From CAYZPE01 sp046050145 (GTDB lineage Bacteria > Patescibacteriota > Minisyncoccia > Phycocordibacterales > CAYZPE01), in contig JBJOQC010000034.1 of assembly GCA_046050145.1 (NCBI GenBank), positions 1 through 23,850 on the forward strand: 23,850 nucleotides of DNA. Reading direction: 5' to 3'. The first letter of the stretch is position 1. Each line of letters begins with the position of its first letter. The translations under genes were made by a program, and so were the position numbers. Below the pieces are notes generated by a model. That model was given only the letters and a program-made list of their open reading frames with translations, was not told the DNA's origin and did not search any database. Shown here piece by piece: positions 13,322-19,072 of this stretch.

Positions 13322-13960
13322 ATGAAAATAACTAAGTTAGGTCATTGTTGTCTTTTGATAGAAGAGAAAGGATTAAGGATTTTGACTGATCCAGGTACAT
13401 TTTCTGATGGGCAAAATAAGGTTAAAAATATTAGTGTCGTACTTATAACTCATGAACATCAGGATCATTTACATATTGATTCTTTGAAAATTGTTTTACA
13501 AAATAATCCAGATGCAAAAGTAATAACAAATAATACGGTAGGAAAGATTCTTGATAGGGAACAAATAAAATATAAGCTCATTGAACACAGTCAAAGCACA
13601 ACAATAGAAGGTGTGTTGATCGAAGGTTTTGGGAAAGAACATGCTTTAATGCACAGTACAATTCCACCTATCGAAAACACAGGATATTTTATTTCGAATA
13701 GATTTTTCTATCCAGGAGATGCTTTTACTGATCCAAAAAAAGAGGTTGAGATCCTGGCTGTACCTGTTGCTGGTCCCTGGATGAAACTCTCAGAGGCTAT
13801 TGATTATGTACTAAATATTAAACCTAAAATTTGTTTTCCTGTGCACGAGGGTATTTTAAAAACACCCGGTTCAGCTCATCAAATTCCTCCAAAAGTTTTG
13901 GGTCCGAAGGGGATTGAATTTAAAGTTTTACCTCTTGAGACAGAGATTGATTTTGCTTAA
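13322..13960 (+). CDS. Metallo-beta-lactamase fold hydrolase (UlaG/UPF0173-like)
   Basis: The 212-residue protein has the di-metal site HEHQDH (H44, H46, D48, H49), a later His (H107 in KEHALMHS), YPGDAF with D133, and PVHEG with H175, in the order of the family. The compact size and the opening ITKLGHCCLLIEEKGLRILTDPG match the small UlaG-like or UPF0173 type, whose substrates are mostly unknown. It is likely cytoplasmic. The next gene, a nucleotidyltransferase-kinase fusion, follows 23 bases later on the same strand, so the two may share a pathway. Confidence 0.88.
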   Translation: MKITKLGHCCLLIEEKGLRILTDPGTFSDGQNKVKNISVVLITHEHQDHLHIDSLKIVLQNNPDAKVITNNTVGKILDREQIKYKLIEHSQSTTIEGVLIEGFGKEHALMHSTIPPIENTGYFISNRFFYPGDAFTDPKKEVEILAVPVAGPWMKLSEAIDYVLNIKPKICFPVHEGILKTPGSAHQIPPKVLGPKGIEFKVLPLETEIDFA

Positions 13961-13983
13961 GAATTATTTAATAATTTACGATT

Positions 13984-14736
13984 ATGAGCAGGTCACTATT
14001 TATCGGTCGTTGGCAGCCATTTCACGATGGGCATAAAACTTTAATTGGTGTGGTTCTTAAAGAAGGGAAAAAGGTACTTATCGCCGTCAGAGATACTCCG
14101 ATTTCTGAAGGTAATCCTTATACACTCACCGAACGAGTAGATCATATTCGCAAACTTTACAAAGACAATCCAAATGTTGAGGTAATTCCTCTTCCTGATA
14201 TTACGGAGGTTTGTTATGGGCGAGATGTGGGGTGGGGAATTAGAAAAATTGAAGTAGGTAAAGAGATTGAAGATATTTCTGCTACAAAGATACGTCAGAG
14301 TAAAAAAAGAGTTATTTGGCTTACTGGAAATACAGGCGCAGGTAAAACATCACTCGCATATCTTCTTAAGGAGCGACTGAAAGCTGTCGTTTTAGATGGA
14401 GATGAAATGAGAGCTTCGATCTCAACAGATCTTGGTTTTAGCAAAAAGGATAGGGAAGAGCACAATCTTCGAGTTGCTCGTTTGGCAGGAATTCTTAATC
14501 AGCAAGGCTCAAATGTTGTTGTGTCAGTTATAGCGCCATTCAGAACTACTCGTACAAAGATATCCAAACTGATTAATCCTTATTGGATTTATGTAAAGGG
14601 AGGTAAGGAAGGAAAAAGTACGCCATATGAAGTTCCTCGTAAACCTGATCTTACAATTGATCCTGCAAAAAATTCTCCCCTTGAGTCTCTTGAAAAAATT
14701 GTGAAAGAGGTTGGAGGTATAAAAGATTTGAAATAA
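13984..14736 (+). CDS. Fusion of HxGH nucleotidyltransferase and APS-kinase-like domain
   Basis: The N-terminal half is an HxGH nucleotidyltransferase: IGRWQPFHDGHKTL (H14, H17) and ISATKIR (98-104), most like NMN adenylyltransferases of the NadM type. From residue 110 the protein is CysC-like: Walker A GNTGAGKT (115-122), LDGDEMR (137-143), DLGFSKKDREEHNLRVA and SVIAPFR (181-187). APS kinase makes PAPS from adenylyl sulfate, but no ATP sulfurylase or other sulfate gene is nearby, so the real substrate is open. The layout recalls NadR (NMN adenylyltransferase plus a P-loop kinase), though the kinase is clearly of the CysC type. It follows the metallo-hydrolase by 23 bases and is convergent with the next gene, with only four bases between the stop codons. 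Confidence 0.88.
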   Translation: MSRSLFIGRWQPFHDGHKTLIGVVLKEGKKVLIAVRDTPISEGNPYTLTERVDHIRKLYKDNPNVEVIPLPDITEVCYGRDVGWGIRKIEVGKEIEDISATKIRQSKKRVIWLTGNTGAGKTSLAYLLKERLKAVVLDGDEMRASISTDLGFSKKDREEHNLRVARLAGILNQQGSNVVVSVIAPFRTTRTKISKLINPYWIYVKGGKEGKSTPYEVPRKPDLTIDPAKNSPLESLEKIVKEVGGIKDLK

Positions 14737-14740
14737 AAAA

Positions 14741-14965
14741 TTAAAGTTTCTGTATTTCTTTCAAGTCTTTGTCAGGGATATACAGTATAAGAAGTCCAGC
14801 AATAATTCCACCGAGTGATGTGATCATGTGATTATTGTTTAGGAATGTGAAGTCTATCCAGTCAAAAACATACCAAACTCCTCTCCAGATAAGTACGAGA
14901 CCAATAACTACATTAAGATTTTTTAAAAAATAACCGAAGGTGAAGGTGTTTTGTTTTGTAAACAT
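14741..14965 (-). CDS. 74-residue protein with two membrane spans
   Basis: Two hydrophobic segments (about 17-37, NVVIGLVLIWRGVWYVFDW, and 47-63, MITSLGGIIAGLLILYIP) are joined by a polar turn, with a charged tail DKDLKEIQKL. I recognise no named family. A perfect TATAAT ends six bases before the ATG, the leaderless layout used by the housekeeping genes here, which supports a real and conserved gene. It converges with the fusion gene with only four bases between the stop codons and no terminator. Confidence 0.78.
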   Translation of the reverse strand: MFTKQNTFTFGYFLKNLNVVIGLVLIWRGVWYVFDWIDFTFLNNNHMITSLGGIIAGLLILYIPDKDLKEIQKL

Positions 14966-14971
14966 GTGTTA

Positions 14972-14977
14972 ATTATA
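14972..14977 (-). promoter_or_regulatory. -10 box of the 74-residue gene
   Basis: On the minus strand a perfect TATAAT, six bases before the ATG at 14965. No good -35. Confidence 0.5.
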
Positions 14978-14991
14978 CCGCAGGGTATCTA

Positions 14992-15020
14992 TTCCAAAAG
15001 AAATATTTTTATGGTTAAAT
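14992..15020 (+). promoter_or_regulatory. Promoter of the 187-residue gene
   Basis: TTCCAA (14992-14997), a 17-base spacer and TTAAAT (15015-15020) preceded by TGG. Both boxes are imperfect. The leader would be about 40 bases and carries a Shine-Dalgarno site. Confidence 0.35.
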
Positions 15021-15065
15021 ATCGACAGGTTCTTTTCAGTGAATTCTTTTAATGGGAGGTTTGTC

Positions 15066-15629
15066 ATGGGATTATGGAAAAAAATTTTTGGGCCAAAAAC
15101 ATCGGGAAATGCTGCTAAGGATAGGATTGAAGAACTTCGAATTAAAGCATATTCTGTTCCTCATCCGCCTAAAGAGACGTCTATTCCCCAGGAAGTAATG
15201 ATCGAAATAAGTCTTGAAGAACTTCTTGCTCAGCATGTCTCTTGTGATCCTAGGATTCTTCTTTTAGGTGAAGCTGTATTAGGTTTGGCCGAACTTAATG
15301 CAGCTTCACGAGTGGATCTTGTGCAGGTGAAGGATGCGAAGTCTCTTGAGGATGGATCGGTACTTTCTTTTTTTGACATGTTGAAACTTGTGTACAAGTA
15401 TCCCGATCTTCAAAATACAAGATCAATTTTGTCTCGACCATTTTTATTAGCAAATGGAGAGATGGTTGTGGGGAGGGCATCCTCTTTTTTTCAACCTCAA
15501 CCTGTTGAGGAAAGCGTGTTCGTAGAAGACTCTTACCAGGCACCTGTTTCTTGCAGAAGAATAAAAGAACTCTGGCTTTGTAAGCCACGTTCTTCATGGC
15601 CAAATCATTTTGTGCCCGTGAGAGTGTAA
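15066..15629 (+). CDS. Unrecognised 187-residue soluble protein
   Basis: GGGAGGT (15054-15060) five bases before the ATG fixes the start; an earlier in-frame ATG at 15039 lacks a site. The protein starts MGLWKKIFGPKTSGN, is soluble, and has an alternating helix pattern with an acidic stretch (VMIEISLEELLAQ, 48-60) and a proline-rich part (FFQPQPVEESVF). The C-terminus is basic and aromatic (KELWLCKPRSSWPNHF). No domain is recognised. The SD flank GGAGGTTTGT is identical to that before the 89-residue gene at 6738. It has its own promoter candidate and terminator. Confidence 0.7.
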   Translation: MGLWKKIFGPKTSGNAAKDRIEELRIKAYSVPHPPKETSIPQEVMIEISLEELLAQHVSCDPRILLLGEAVLGLAELNAASRVDLVQVKDAKSLEDGSVLSFFDMLKLVYKYPDLQNTRSILSRPFLLANGEMVVGRASSFFQPQPVEESVFVEDSYQAPVSCRRIKELWLCKPRSSWPNHFVPVRV

Positions 15630-15660
15630 GGTGTAAGCTGGGTGAGTAAAAACAACTACT

Positions 15661-15688
15661 AAACCATATCTCGTGATATGGTTTTTTT
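15661..15688 (+). terminator. Terminator of the 187-residue gene
   Basis: AAACCATATC/GATATGGTTT (10 bp) with TCGT loop and T7 tail. Confidence 0.88.
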
Positions 15689-15698
15689 ATATCATATA

Positions 15699-15707
15699 TG
15701 CTATATT
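15699..15707 (+). promoter_or_regulatory. Extended -10 opening the GC-rich structured unit
   Basis: TGC followed by TATATT. Transcription would start near 15714, so the ATG at 15708 would not be in the RNA. Confidence 0.4.
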
Positions 15708-15723
15708 ATGAGTGTCGGAAGGA

Positions 15724-15813
15724 ATGATCTTTTACAAAATCGGTCTTCTCGGAACCCCAGTTCTTCTTTTTGTATCTTGTGTGTCACAAGGTGGAAAGGG
15801 AAGAGGGGGATAG
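15724..15813 (+). CDS. Possible 29-residue hydrophobic peptide
   Basis: The frame encodes a peptide with a hydrophobic core (MIFYKIGLLGTPVLLFVSC) and a glycine-rich basic tail, resembling a short signal or toxin-like peptide. GGAAGGA abuts the ATG with no spacer, which is poor for initiation. It could equally be chance within a structured RNA. Confidence 0.2.
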   Translation: MIFYKIGLLGTPVLLFVSCVSQGGKGRGG

Positions 15814-15854
15814 AGCGGACATTAGCCGCCAAAACTATACCTGTCAGTATAGTT
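15776..15854 (+). ncRNA. GC-rich stretch with three consecutive hairpins
   Basis: Perfect stems are CTTGTG/CACAAG (15776-15790, 3-base loop), GCGG/CCGC around 15815, and AACTATAC/GTATAGTT (15833-15854, loop CTGTCA). The line 15781-15840 has 31 G+C of 60, above the AT-rich neighbourhood. It is a leader or small RNA candidate upstream of the 56-residue gene; no known family is recognised. Confidence 0.3.
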
Positions 15855-15881
15855 CACATCCTTCTTAGTATTTTCAATCAT

Positions 15882-16052
15882 ATGAAAATTTTGAGAGTCG
15901 TAGGGTTTGGTCTGGCTCTTGTTACGCTCAGGTTCCTTCTCCCGCGGGTATTCCACGGGTTTGAGGACACCCTCGTTTCGTTCTTTGATGTAATTCAAGA
16001 TAGTCTTGCACTCAGTAGTAAGGCTATTTCCAATATTAACCTTCCTAAATAG
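15882..16052 (+). CDS. 56-residue small membrane protein
   Basis: The peptide starts MKILRVVGFGLALVTLRFLL: a basic start and one hydrophobic helix (about residues 5-20), then an amphipathic part (VFHGFEDTLVSFFDVIQDSLALSSKAISNINLPK). The frame is open further upstream to 15678 but the upstream residues do not look protein-like. A -10-like TAGTAT (15866-15871) ends ten bases before this ATG. Codon use is GC-rich and unlike its neighbours. The stop codon sits in the loop of a 6-bp hairpin which is the first of three overlapping hairpins. Function unknown. Confidence 0.45.
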   Translation: MKILRVVGFGLALVTLRFLLPRVFHGFEDTLVSFFDVIQDSLALSSKAISNINLPK

Positions 16053-16102
16053 GGGAAGGAGACGTCAAAAACAGCTAAGTCTCCGTGACCAGGCTGTTTT
16101 TT
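16040..16102 (+). promoter_or_regulatory. Overlapping alternative hairpins ending in a terminator (attenuator- or pseudoknot-like)
   Basis: Three perfect stems compete. CCTTCC (16040-16045) pairs with GGAAGG (16054-16059) around the stop codon. GGAGAC (16058-16063) pairs with GTCTCC (16079-16084). AAAAACAGC (16067-16075) pairs with GCTGTTTTT (16093-16101). The second overlaps the first by two bases, and the second and third interleave like an H-type pseudoknot. The third ends in T6, so it can act as a terminator. Confidence 0.5.
16067..16102 (+). terminator. Terminator after the 56-residue gene
   Basis: AAAAACAGC/GCTGTTTTT, 9 bp, with a 17-base loop and T tail; its 5' arm lies inside the loop of a competing stem. 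Confidence 0.55.
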
Positions 16103-16203
16103 GTTGTCAAAACTACATAAGTTATATTAAAAAAGTAAACCAAAAAATACAATAAAACCTATATTTTAAGCCATATCTATACCATACAAATTGCATTTTG
16201 TCA

Positions 16204-16232
16204 TTGACAAATAGGTTCAAGTGTGCTAGTAT
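16204..16232 (+). promoter_or_regulatory. Strong promoter of the transglycosylase-like gene
   Basis: A perfect TTGACA (16204-16209), a 17-base spacer and TAGTAT (16227-16232) preceded by TGC. It is among the best promoters in the window, with a predicted leader of about 83 bases. Confidence 0.7.
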
Positions 16233-16240
16233 ATACATGT

Positions 16241-16289
16241 ACTCAGTTAATCGCTGAGTTTTCTATTTTAAAGGGCGGCTTCGCACTTT
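16241..16289 (+). promoter_or_regulatory. Structured 5' leader of the transglycosylase-like gene
   Basis: Two hairpins: ACTCAG/CTGAGT (16241-16259, 7-base loop, followed by T-rich bases) and AAAGGGCG/CGCACTTT (16270-16289, one mismatch, GCTT loop). The first resembles a weak attenuator. The ribosome binding site AAGGAAAG lies further down at 16309-16316. No known riboswitch class is recognised. Confidence 0.4.
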
Positions 16290-16322
16290 GAGGTAGATAT
16301 TACTAGCTAAGGAAAGACAACA

Positions 16323-16793
16323 ATGATGCAATTCACTACGATTTCGATTCTTATGGCTTTGTCTGGCTTGGCTCCTTCACATGGAACACCTATCGTTGCT
16401 ACTTCTACCCCTATTGTGGATGAAGTACGAGCAGCGTCACGAAAAATCGCAGAACTTTCTCATACTGTTTCTCAAGAAGATGTTGAGGAATATGTTCGAG
16501 AATATTTTGCCGAAACTCCTATTTTAACTAAAGTTGCTTTTTGTGAATCTACATTAAGACACTTTGGAAAGGATGGATATGTGATTCGAGGTATTGTTGA
16601 TAAGCGAGACGTAGGTCTTATGCAAATCAACGAAGGATATCACCTTGAAACTGCAACTAAACTTGGTCACAATATATATACCTTAGAAGGTAATATGGAT
16701 TACGCTAAGGTTCTCTATCAGAAGTTTGGTTTGTCTCCATGGAAAGCTTCGTCTAAATGTTGGTTGAAGGAAGCTTCGCTCGCAATGAAATAA
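16323..16793 (+). CDS. Secreted lytic transglycosylase-like (lysozyme-fold) protein
   Basis: The 156-residue protein starts with a weak signal peptide (MMQFTTISILMALSGLAPSHG), a linker with a helix, and a small SLT-like domain from about residue 60. The catalytic glutamate is expected at E75 in AFCESTLRHF, followed by DVGLMQINEGYH (96-107), the glycine-leucine-met-gln-ile-asn core of the fold, and NMDYAKVLYQKFGLSPWKASSKCW. C74 and C146 could form a disulfide outside the cell. It would cleave peptidoglycan glycan strands, or bind them. It is preceded by a strong promoter and a structured leader and followed by a perfect palindromic terminator, so it is a regulated single-gene unit. A weak Shine-Dalgarno (AAGGAAAG) precedes the ATG. 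Confidence 0.85.
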   Translation: MMQFTTISILMALSGLAPSHGTPIVATSTPIVDEVRAASRKIAELSHTVSQEDVEEYVREYFAETPILTKVAFCESTLRHFGKDGYVIRGIVDKRDVGLMQINEGYHLETATKLGHNIYTLEGNMDYAKVLYQKFGLSPWKASSKCWLKEASLAMK

Positions 16794-16801
16794 CAAAAAA
16801 C

Positions 16802-16829
16802 AAAAAACCCACACATGTGTGGGTTTTTT
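16802..16829. terminator. Palindromic terminator
   Basis: A 28-base perfect palindrome with core CCCACACATGTGTGGG and A6/T6 ends, functional on both strands. Confidence 0.9.
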
Positions 16830-16851
16830 GTTGCATGTGGAGTAGCTCCTG

Positions 16852-16877
16852 TTATTTCTAAGAAATAAGAATACAAT
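16852..16877 (+). promoter_or_regulatory. Possible promoter with operator for the Cys-rich gene
   Basis: TACAAT (16872-16877) is a -10 candidate. Between it and the expected -35 lies the perfect inverted repeat TTATTTC/GAAATAA (16852-16868, 3-base centre), a plausible operator. The -35 itself is poor. Confidence 0.3.
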
Positions 16878-16931
16878 AAAGAAGTACTTGTTCTCTATTT
16901 TTGGTCCACTTACACAAGGAGGTTGTACGTT

Positions 16932-17147
16932 ATGTCGAATAATAATCTTGTGGTTCCTAAAGATTGTCTGGGTCTCCGTTCTCCTGTTTGTATCAGTCAA
17001 GATCCTGAAGGTGTTCTTCAGTGCAGTAAGATTCCAGGTGCTTGTCAGGACTGTCCTGGGCTTTGTAAACGTCTCGCTTTGGGTGAAGTGGTTCGGTCTG
17101 AAGAAGGGCCTACCTGTTGCAAAAAAGGGGACCATCCTGTTGTGTAA
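16932..17147 (+). CDS. 71-residue cysteine-rich protein
   Basis: AAGGAGGT (16916-16923) eight bases before the ATG sets the start. The protein has eight cysteines in 71 residues: C12, C20, C31, C38, C41, C45 and the pair C62-C63. The core ACQDCPGLCKRL holds a C-x2-C-x3-C pattern. There is no signal peptide or membrane span, so a cytoplasmic metal site (zinc or iron-sulfur) is plausible. It is not a zinc ribbon, rubredoxin or ferredoxin that I recognise. Base composition is 100 G+C of 216 by my count. It is a single-gene unit with its own terminator. Confidence 0.68.
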   Translation: MSNNNLVVPKDCLGLRSPVCISQDPEGVLQCSKIPGACQDCPGLCKRLALGEVVRSEEGPTCCKKGDHPVV

Positions 17148-17220
17148 GTCCTCTCTCTGTTCACCTTAACGAAAGGAGTGTGTAATAGAATGTAAAAAAG
17201 GGATTGGCAGGTCTGGCAAT

Positions 17221-17260
17221 ATCACCCGCAGAAGAGTAGTAAACTCTGCGGGTGATTTTA
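17221..17260 (+). terminator. Terminator of the Cys-rich gene
   Basis: A 12-bp perfect stem (ATCACCCGCAGA with TCTGCGGGTGAT) and a 12-base loop, followed by TTTAATT. Confidence 0.75.
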
Positions 17261-17390
17261 ATTGTTAATAGTTTTAACAAAAAGAGAAGTATTTTTGGAG
17301 ATATTAAAGTAATTTTTGTATGAAGAGGTAATATGTTTCACCTAGGATAGTAACGTCGCACAATATATCTTTTGCGACACATGTAGATGA
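17261..17390. other. AT-rich gap with one hairpin, no gene seen
   Basis: No open frame with a start signal is visible between the two facing terminators. The only structure is GTCGCA/TGCGAC (17355-17360 with 17373-17378, 12-base loop). Upstream at 17172-17193 there is a good SD (AAAGGAG) followed by an ATG and an immediate TAA, possibly a gene remnant. Confidence 0.4.
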
Positions 17391-17419
17391 AGAAAAAGGG
17401 GCTTTCTCTAAAAGCCCCT
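17391..17419 (-). terminator. Terminator of the gltX - M23 operon
   Basis: On the minus strand AGGGGCTTT pairs with AAAGCCCCT (17419-17411 with 17405-17397), followed by TTTT. Confidence 0.85.
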
Positions 17420-17482
17420 CCCTCTTATATTTTATTCAAATTTTTAGTATCCCTCTTTTTTATTTATTTTTTTAAATTTTAT

Positions 17483-17590
17483 TTAATCAAGTAGTCCTTC
17501 CCACCACTCGAATGTAGTTCGTAAAAATAAATATAACGGACCATATACCGGTAATAATGCAAAAAATAAAACAATTCTAAATTTCTTCAT
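17483..17590 (-). CDS. 35-residue micro membrane protein
   Basis: The ATG lies four bases after the stop codon of the 67-residue gene. The peptide (MKKFRIVLFFALLPVYGPLY and a tail with RTTFEWWEGLLD) has a basic start and one hydrophobic helix to about residue 23. The tight spacing with two co-directional genes and the following terminator argue for a real gene. Function unknown; the operon context suggests the cell envelope. Confidence 0.5.
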   Translation of the reverse strand: MKKFRIVLFFALLPVYGPLYLFLRTTFEWWEGLLD

Positions 17591-17594
17591 GTTT

Positions 17595-17798
17595 TTAACT
17601 AAATAAACCTATAACATAGTTAAACCCTACTTTCATGTATGACCATATAAGGAGAACTGTGTTTTTCACTCCGATAATGTATTTTTGAACTTCTGGGTTC
17701 TTTAGGAACTTTAAAATATCTAAACCAAAATAAAAACCAATGAGTCCCAAGGCTACAAGTATAATAATTATTTGAACGATAAAGCCTGATTTTTTCAT
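17595..17798 (-). CDS. 67-residue small membrane protein
   Basis: Starting at the ATG at 17798 the protein opens MKKSGFIVQIIIILVALGLI, with a strong membrane span at about 6-25 and a weaker hydrophobic stretch at about 47-66 (NTVLLIWSYMKVGFNYVIGL). The M23 peptidase stop codon ends one base before, so translation is probably coupled; a longer frame from 17822 would overlap the peptidase and is less likely. Not a family I can name. Position after an envelope peptidase suggests an envelope role. Confidence 0.7.
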   Translation of the reverse strand: MKKSGFIVQIIIILVALGLIGFYFGLDILKFLKNPEVQKYIIGVKNTVLLIWSYMKVGFNYVIGLFS

Positions 17799-17799
17799 A

Positions 17800-19062
17800 T
17801 TACAGATATATAAGTGGATCAAGATATGCCTTAAGATCGGCTACGGGCATTGTGTACGCACCACCACAGACTTTACTTTGTCTTTGCATGATTCGTACTC
17901 CCTGACTTGCAAAAACAGTGAAGTGTAGGTGGGGACCTGTCGAATAGCCTGTATTTCCACTGTATCCTAAAACATCACCAGTTGTCACCTGGTCTCCGGT
18001 GGAAACTTTGATTAGAGATAGGTGGGCGTAGAGGGTTGAAAGTCCGTTCGGATGCTTCACAAGAACCCATTTACCGTATGAGGCTCCTGGACAAGTCGCA
18101 TCAGTGTCTCCGGTACCTTCGACAGTACCACTAAAGGATGTTTTAACTCGTGTGCCTACAGCAGCTCTAAAATCCACACCATTGTGTCCATTTCCATTGT
18201 AAACACTTACTGTTTTTGAAAAATCAGTATGGCCAAATCGTTGTGTCACAAGAATACTATCAAGAGGCCATGCGAGAAGTCCTTTACCTGCAGGAGGAAT
18301 ACTACTTGGATCTATAACTATCTTTAGTTCAGCTTCAAAAGCTCTAAGTTCTTGGGCGAAAGCGTCACGAATTTTTTCTTTTTCAGCTAAGATTTTCTTG
18401 TAAGTAGATTCTTGATTTTTAGTTTGAGCAAGGACTGTATTTTTTTCTTTTTGATTTGCTTCAACTATTTTTTTCTGATCAGCAAGTTGTACTGTAAGGT
18501 TTACGAGTTTCTTTTTTTGAAGTTCGGTTTCATTTTTTTTACTCTCAAGATCTTGCTTGAGGTTTTCTAAATCTTTTATTTTTGTACGAATACTTTTCTG
18601 GAATTGTTCGAGGGTTTCTATTTCATTCCAGAATGTTGCTATGTTTCCATATTGGAGCATGGTTTCTATGAGAGATGAGTCGTCAGCACGTTGAATATTT
18701 CGGAGTGTATTCTTAATAGCATCAAGGTTTTCTCCAATTCCCTCTTGTTTGTTTTGGATTTCGAGAGCGAGGCGTTCAATAGTAAAATTTGTTGCATCAA
18801 CTTTATTCTCAGTTACCTTTATGTCGGTATTGAGTTTATTTCGGGAAATATCAAGAGTTTTTATGGTGTTTTGAAGACTCTGTGCTTGTTTTGATGTTGT
18901 TTGAATATCTTTTTGGTACTGCTCAATCTCTTTCTCTAAGGTTTCAATCTGACTATTACGGTCTTGAATTTTTGTCTGTAATTCATTGATTGTTGCGCCG
19001 AAAACTGCACAAGGTGCTGTGAAGCAAAGCAAAAAAACTAGTTGTAGAGAAAGTTTTTTCAT
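17800..19062 (-). CDS. M23 peptidase with coiled coil (EnvC-like)
   Basis: The 420-residue protein has a signal peptide (MKKLSLQLVFLLCFTAPCAVFGA), a long coiled coil in two parts (about 25-120 and 145-245) and a C-terminal LytM/M23 domain. Zinc ligands and catalytic residues are intact: H293 and D297 (GHNGVDF), H347 (YAHLS), H378 and H380 (PHLHF). It could cut peptide cross-links of peptidoglycan directly or regulate division hydrolases like EnvC. It follows gltX by ten bases on the same strand, with a weak AGGA overlapping the gltX stop, and is followed by two tiny membrane proteins. Confidence 0.93.
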   Translation of the reverse strand: MKKLSLQLVFLLCFTAPCAVFGATINELQTKIQDRNSQIETLEKEIEQYQKDIQTTSKQAQSLQNTIKTLDISRNKLNTDIKVTENKVDATNFTIERLALEIQNKQEGIGENLDAIKNTLRNIQRADDSSLIETMLQYGNIATFWNEIETLEQFQKSIRTKIKDLENLKQDLESKKNETELQKKKLVNLTVQLADQKKIVEANQKEKNTVLAQTKNQESTYKKILAEKEKIRDAFAQELRAFEAELKIVIDPSSIPPAGKGLLAWPLDSILVTQRFGHTDFSKTVSVYNGNGHNGVDFRAAVGTRVKTSFSGTVEGTGDTDATCPGASYGKWVLVKHPNGLSTLYAHLSLIKVSTGDQVTTGDVLGYSGNTGYSTGPHLHFTVFASQGVRIMQRQSKVCGGAYTMPVADLKAYLDPLIYL

Positions 19063-19072
19063 AAATGATTTC

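Noticed and set aside
15678..15881. N-terminal extension of the 56-residue protein to 124 residues
   Set aside because: The upstream residues are unlike a protein domain, the ATG at 15708 touches the -10 box, and the region forms stacked hairpins instead.
16888..17169. Alternative frame over the Cys-rich gene
   Set aside because: The SD at 16916-16923 points to the ATG at 16932; the other frame starts upstream of it without a signal.
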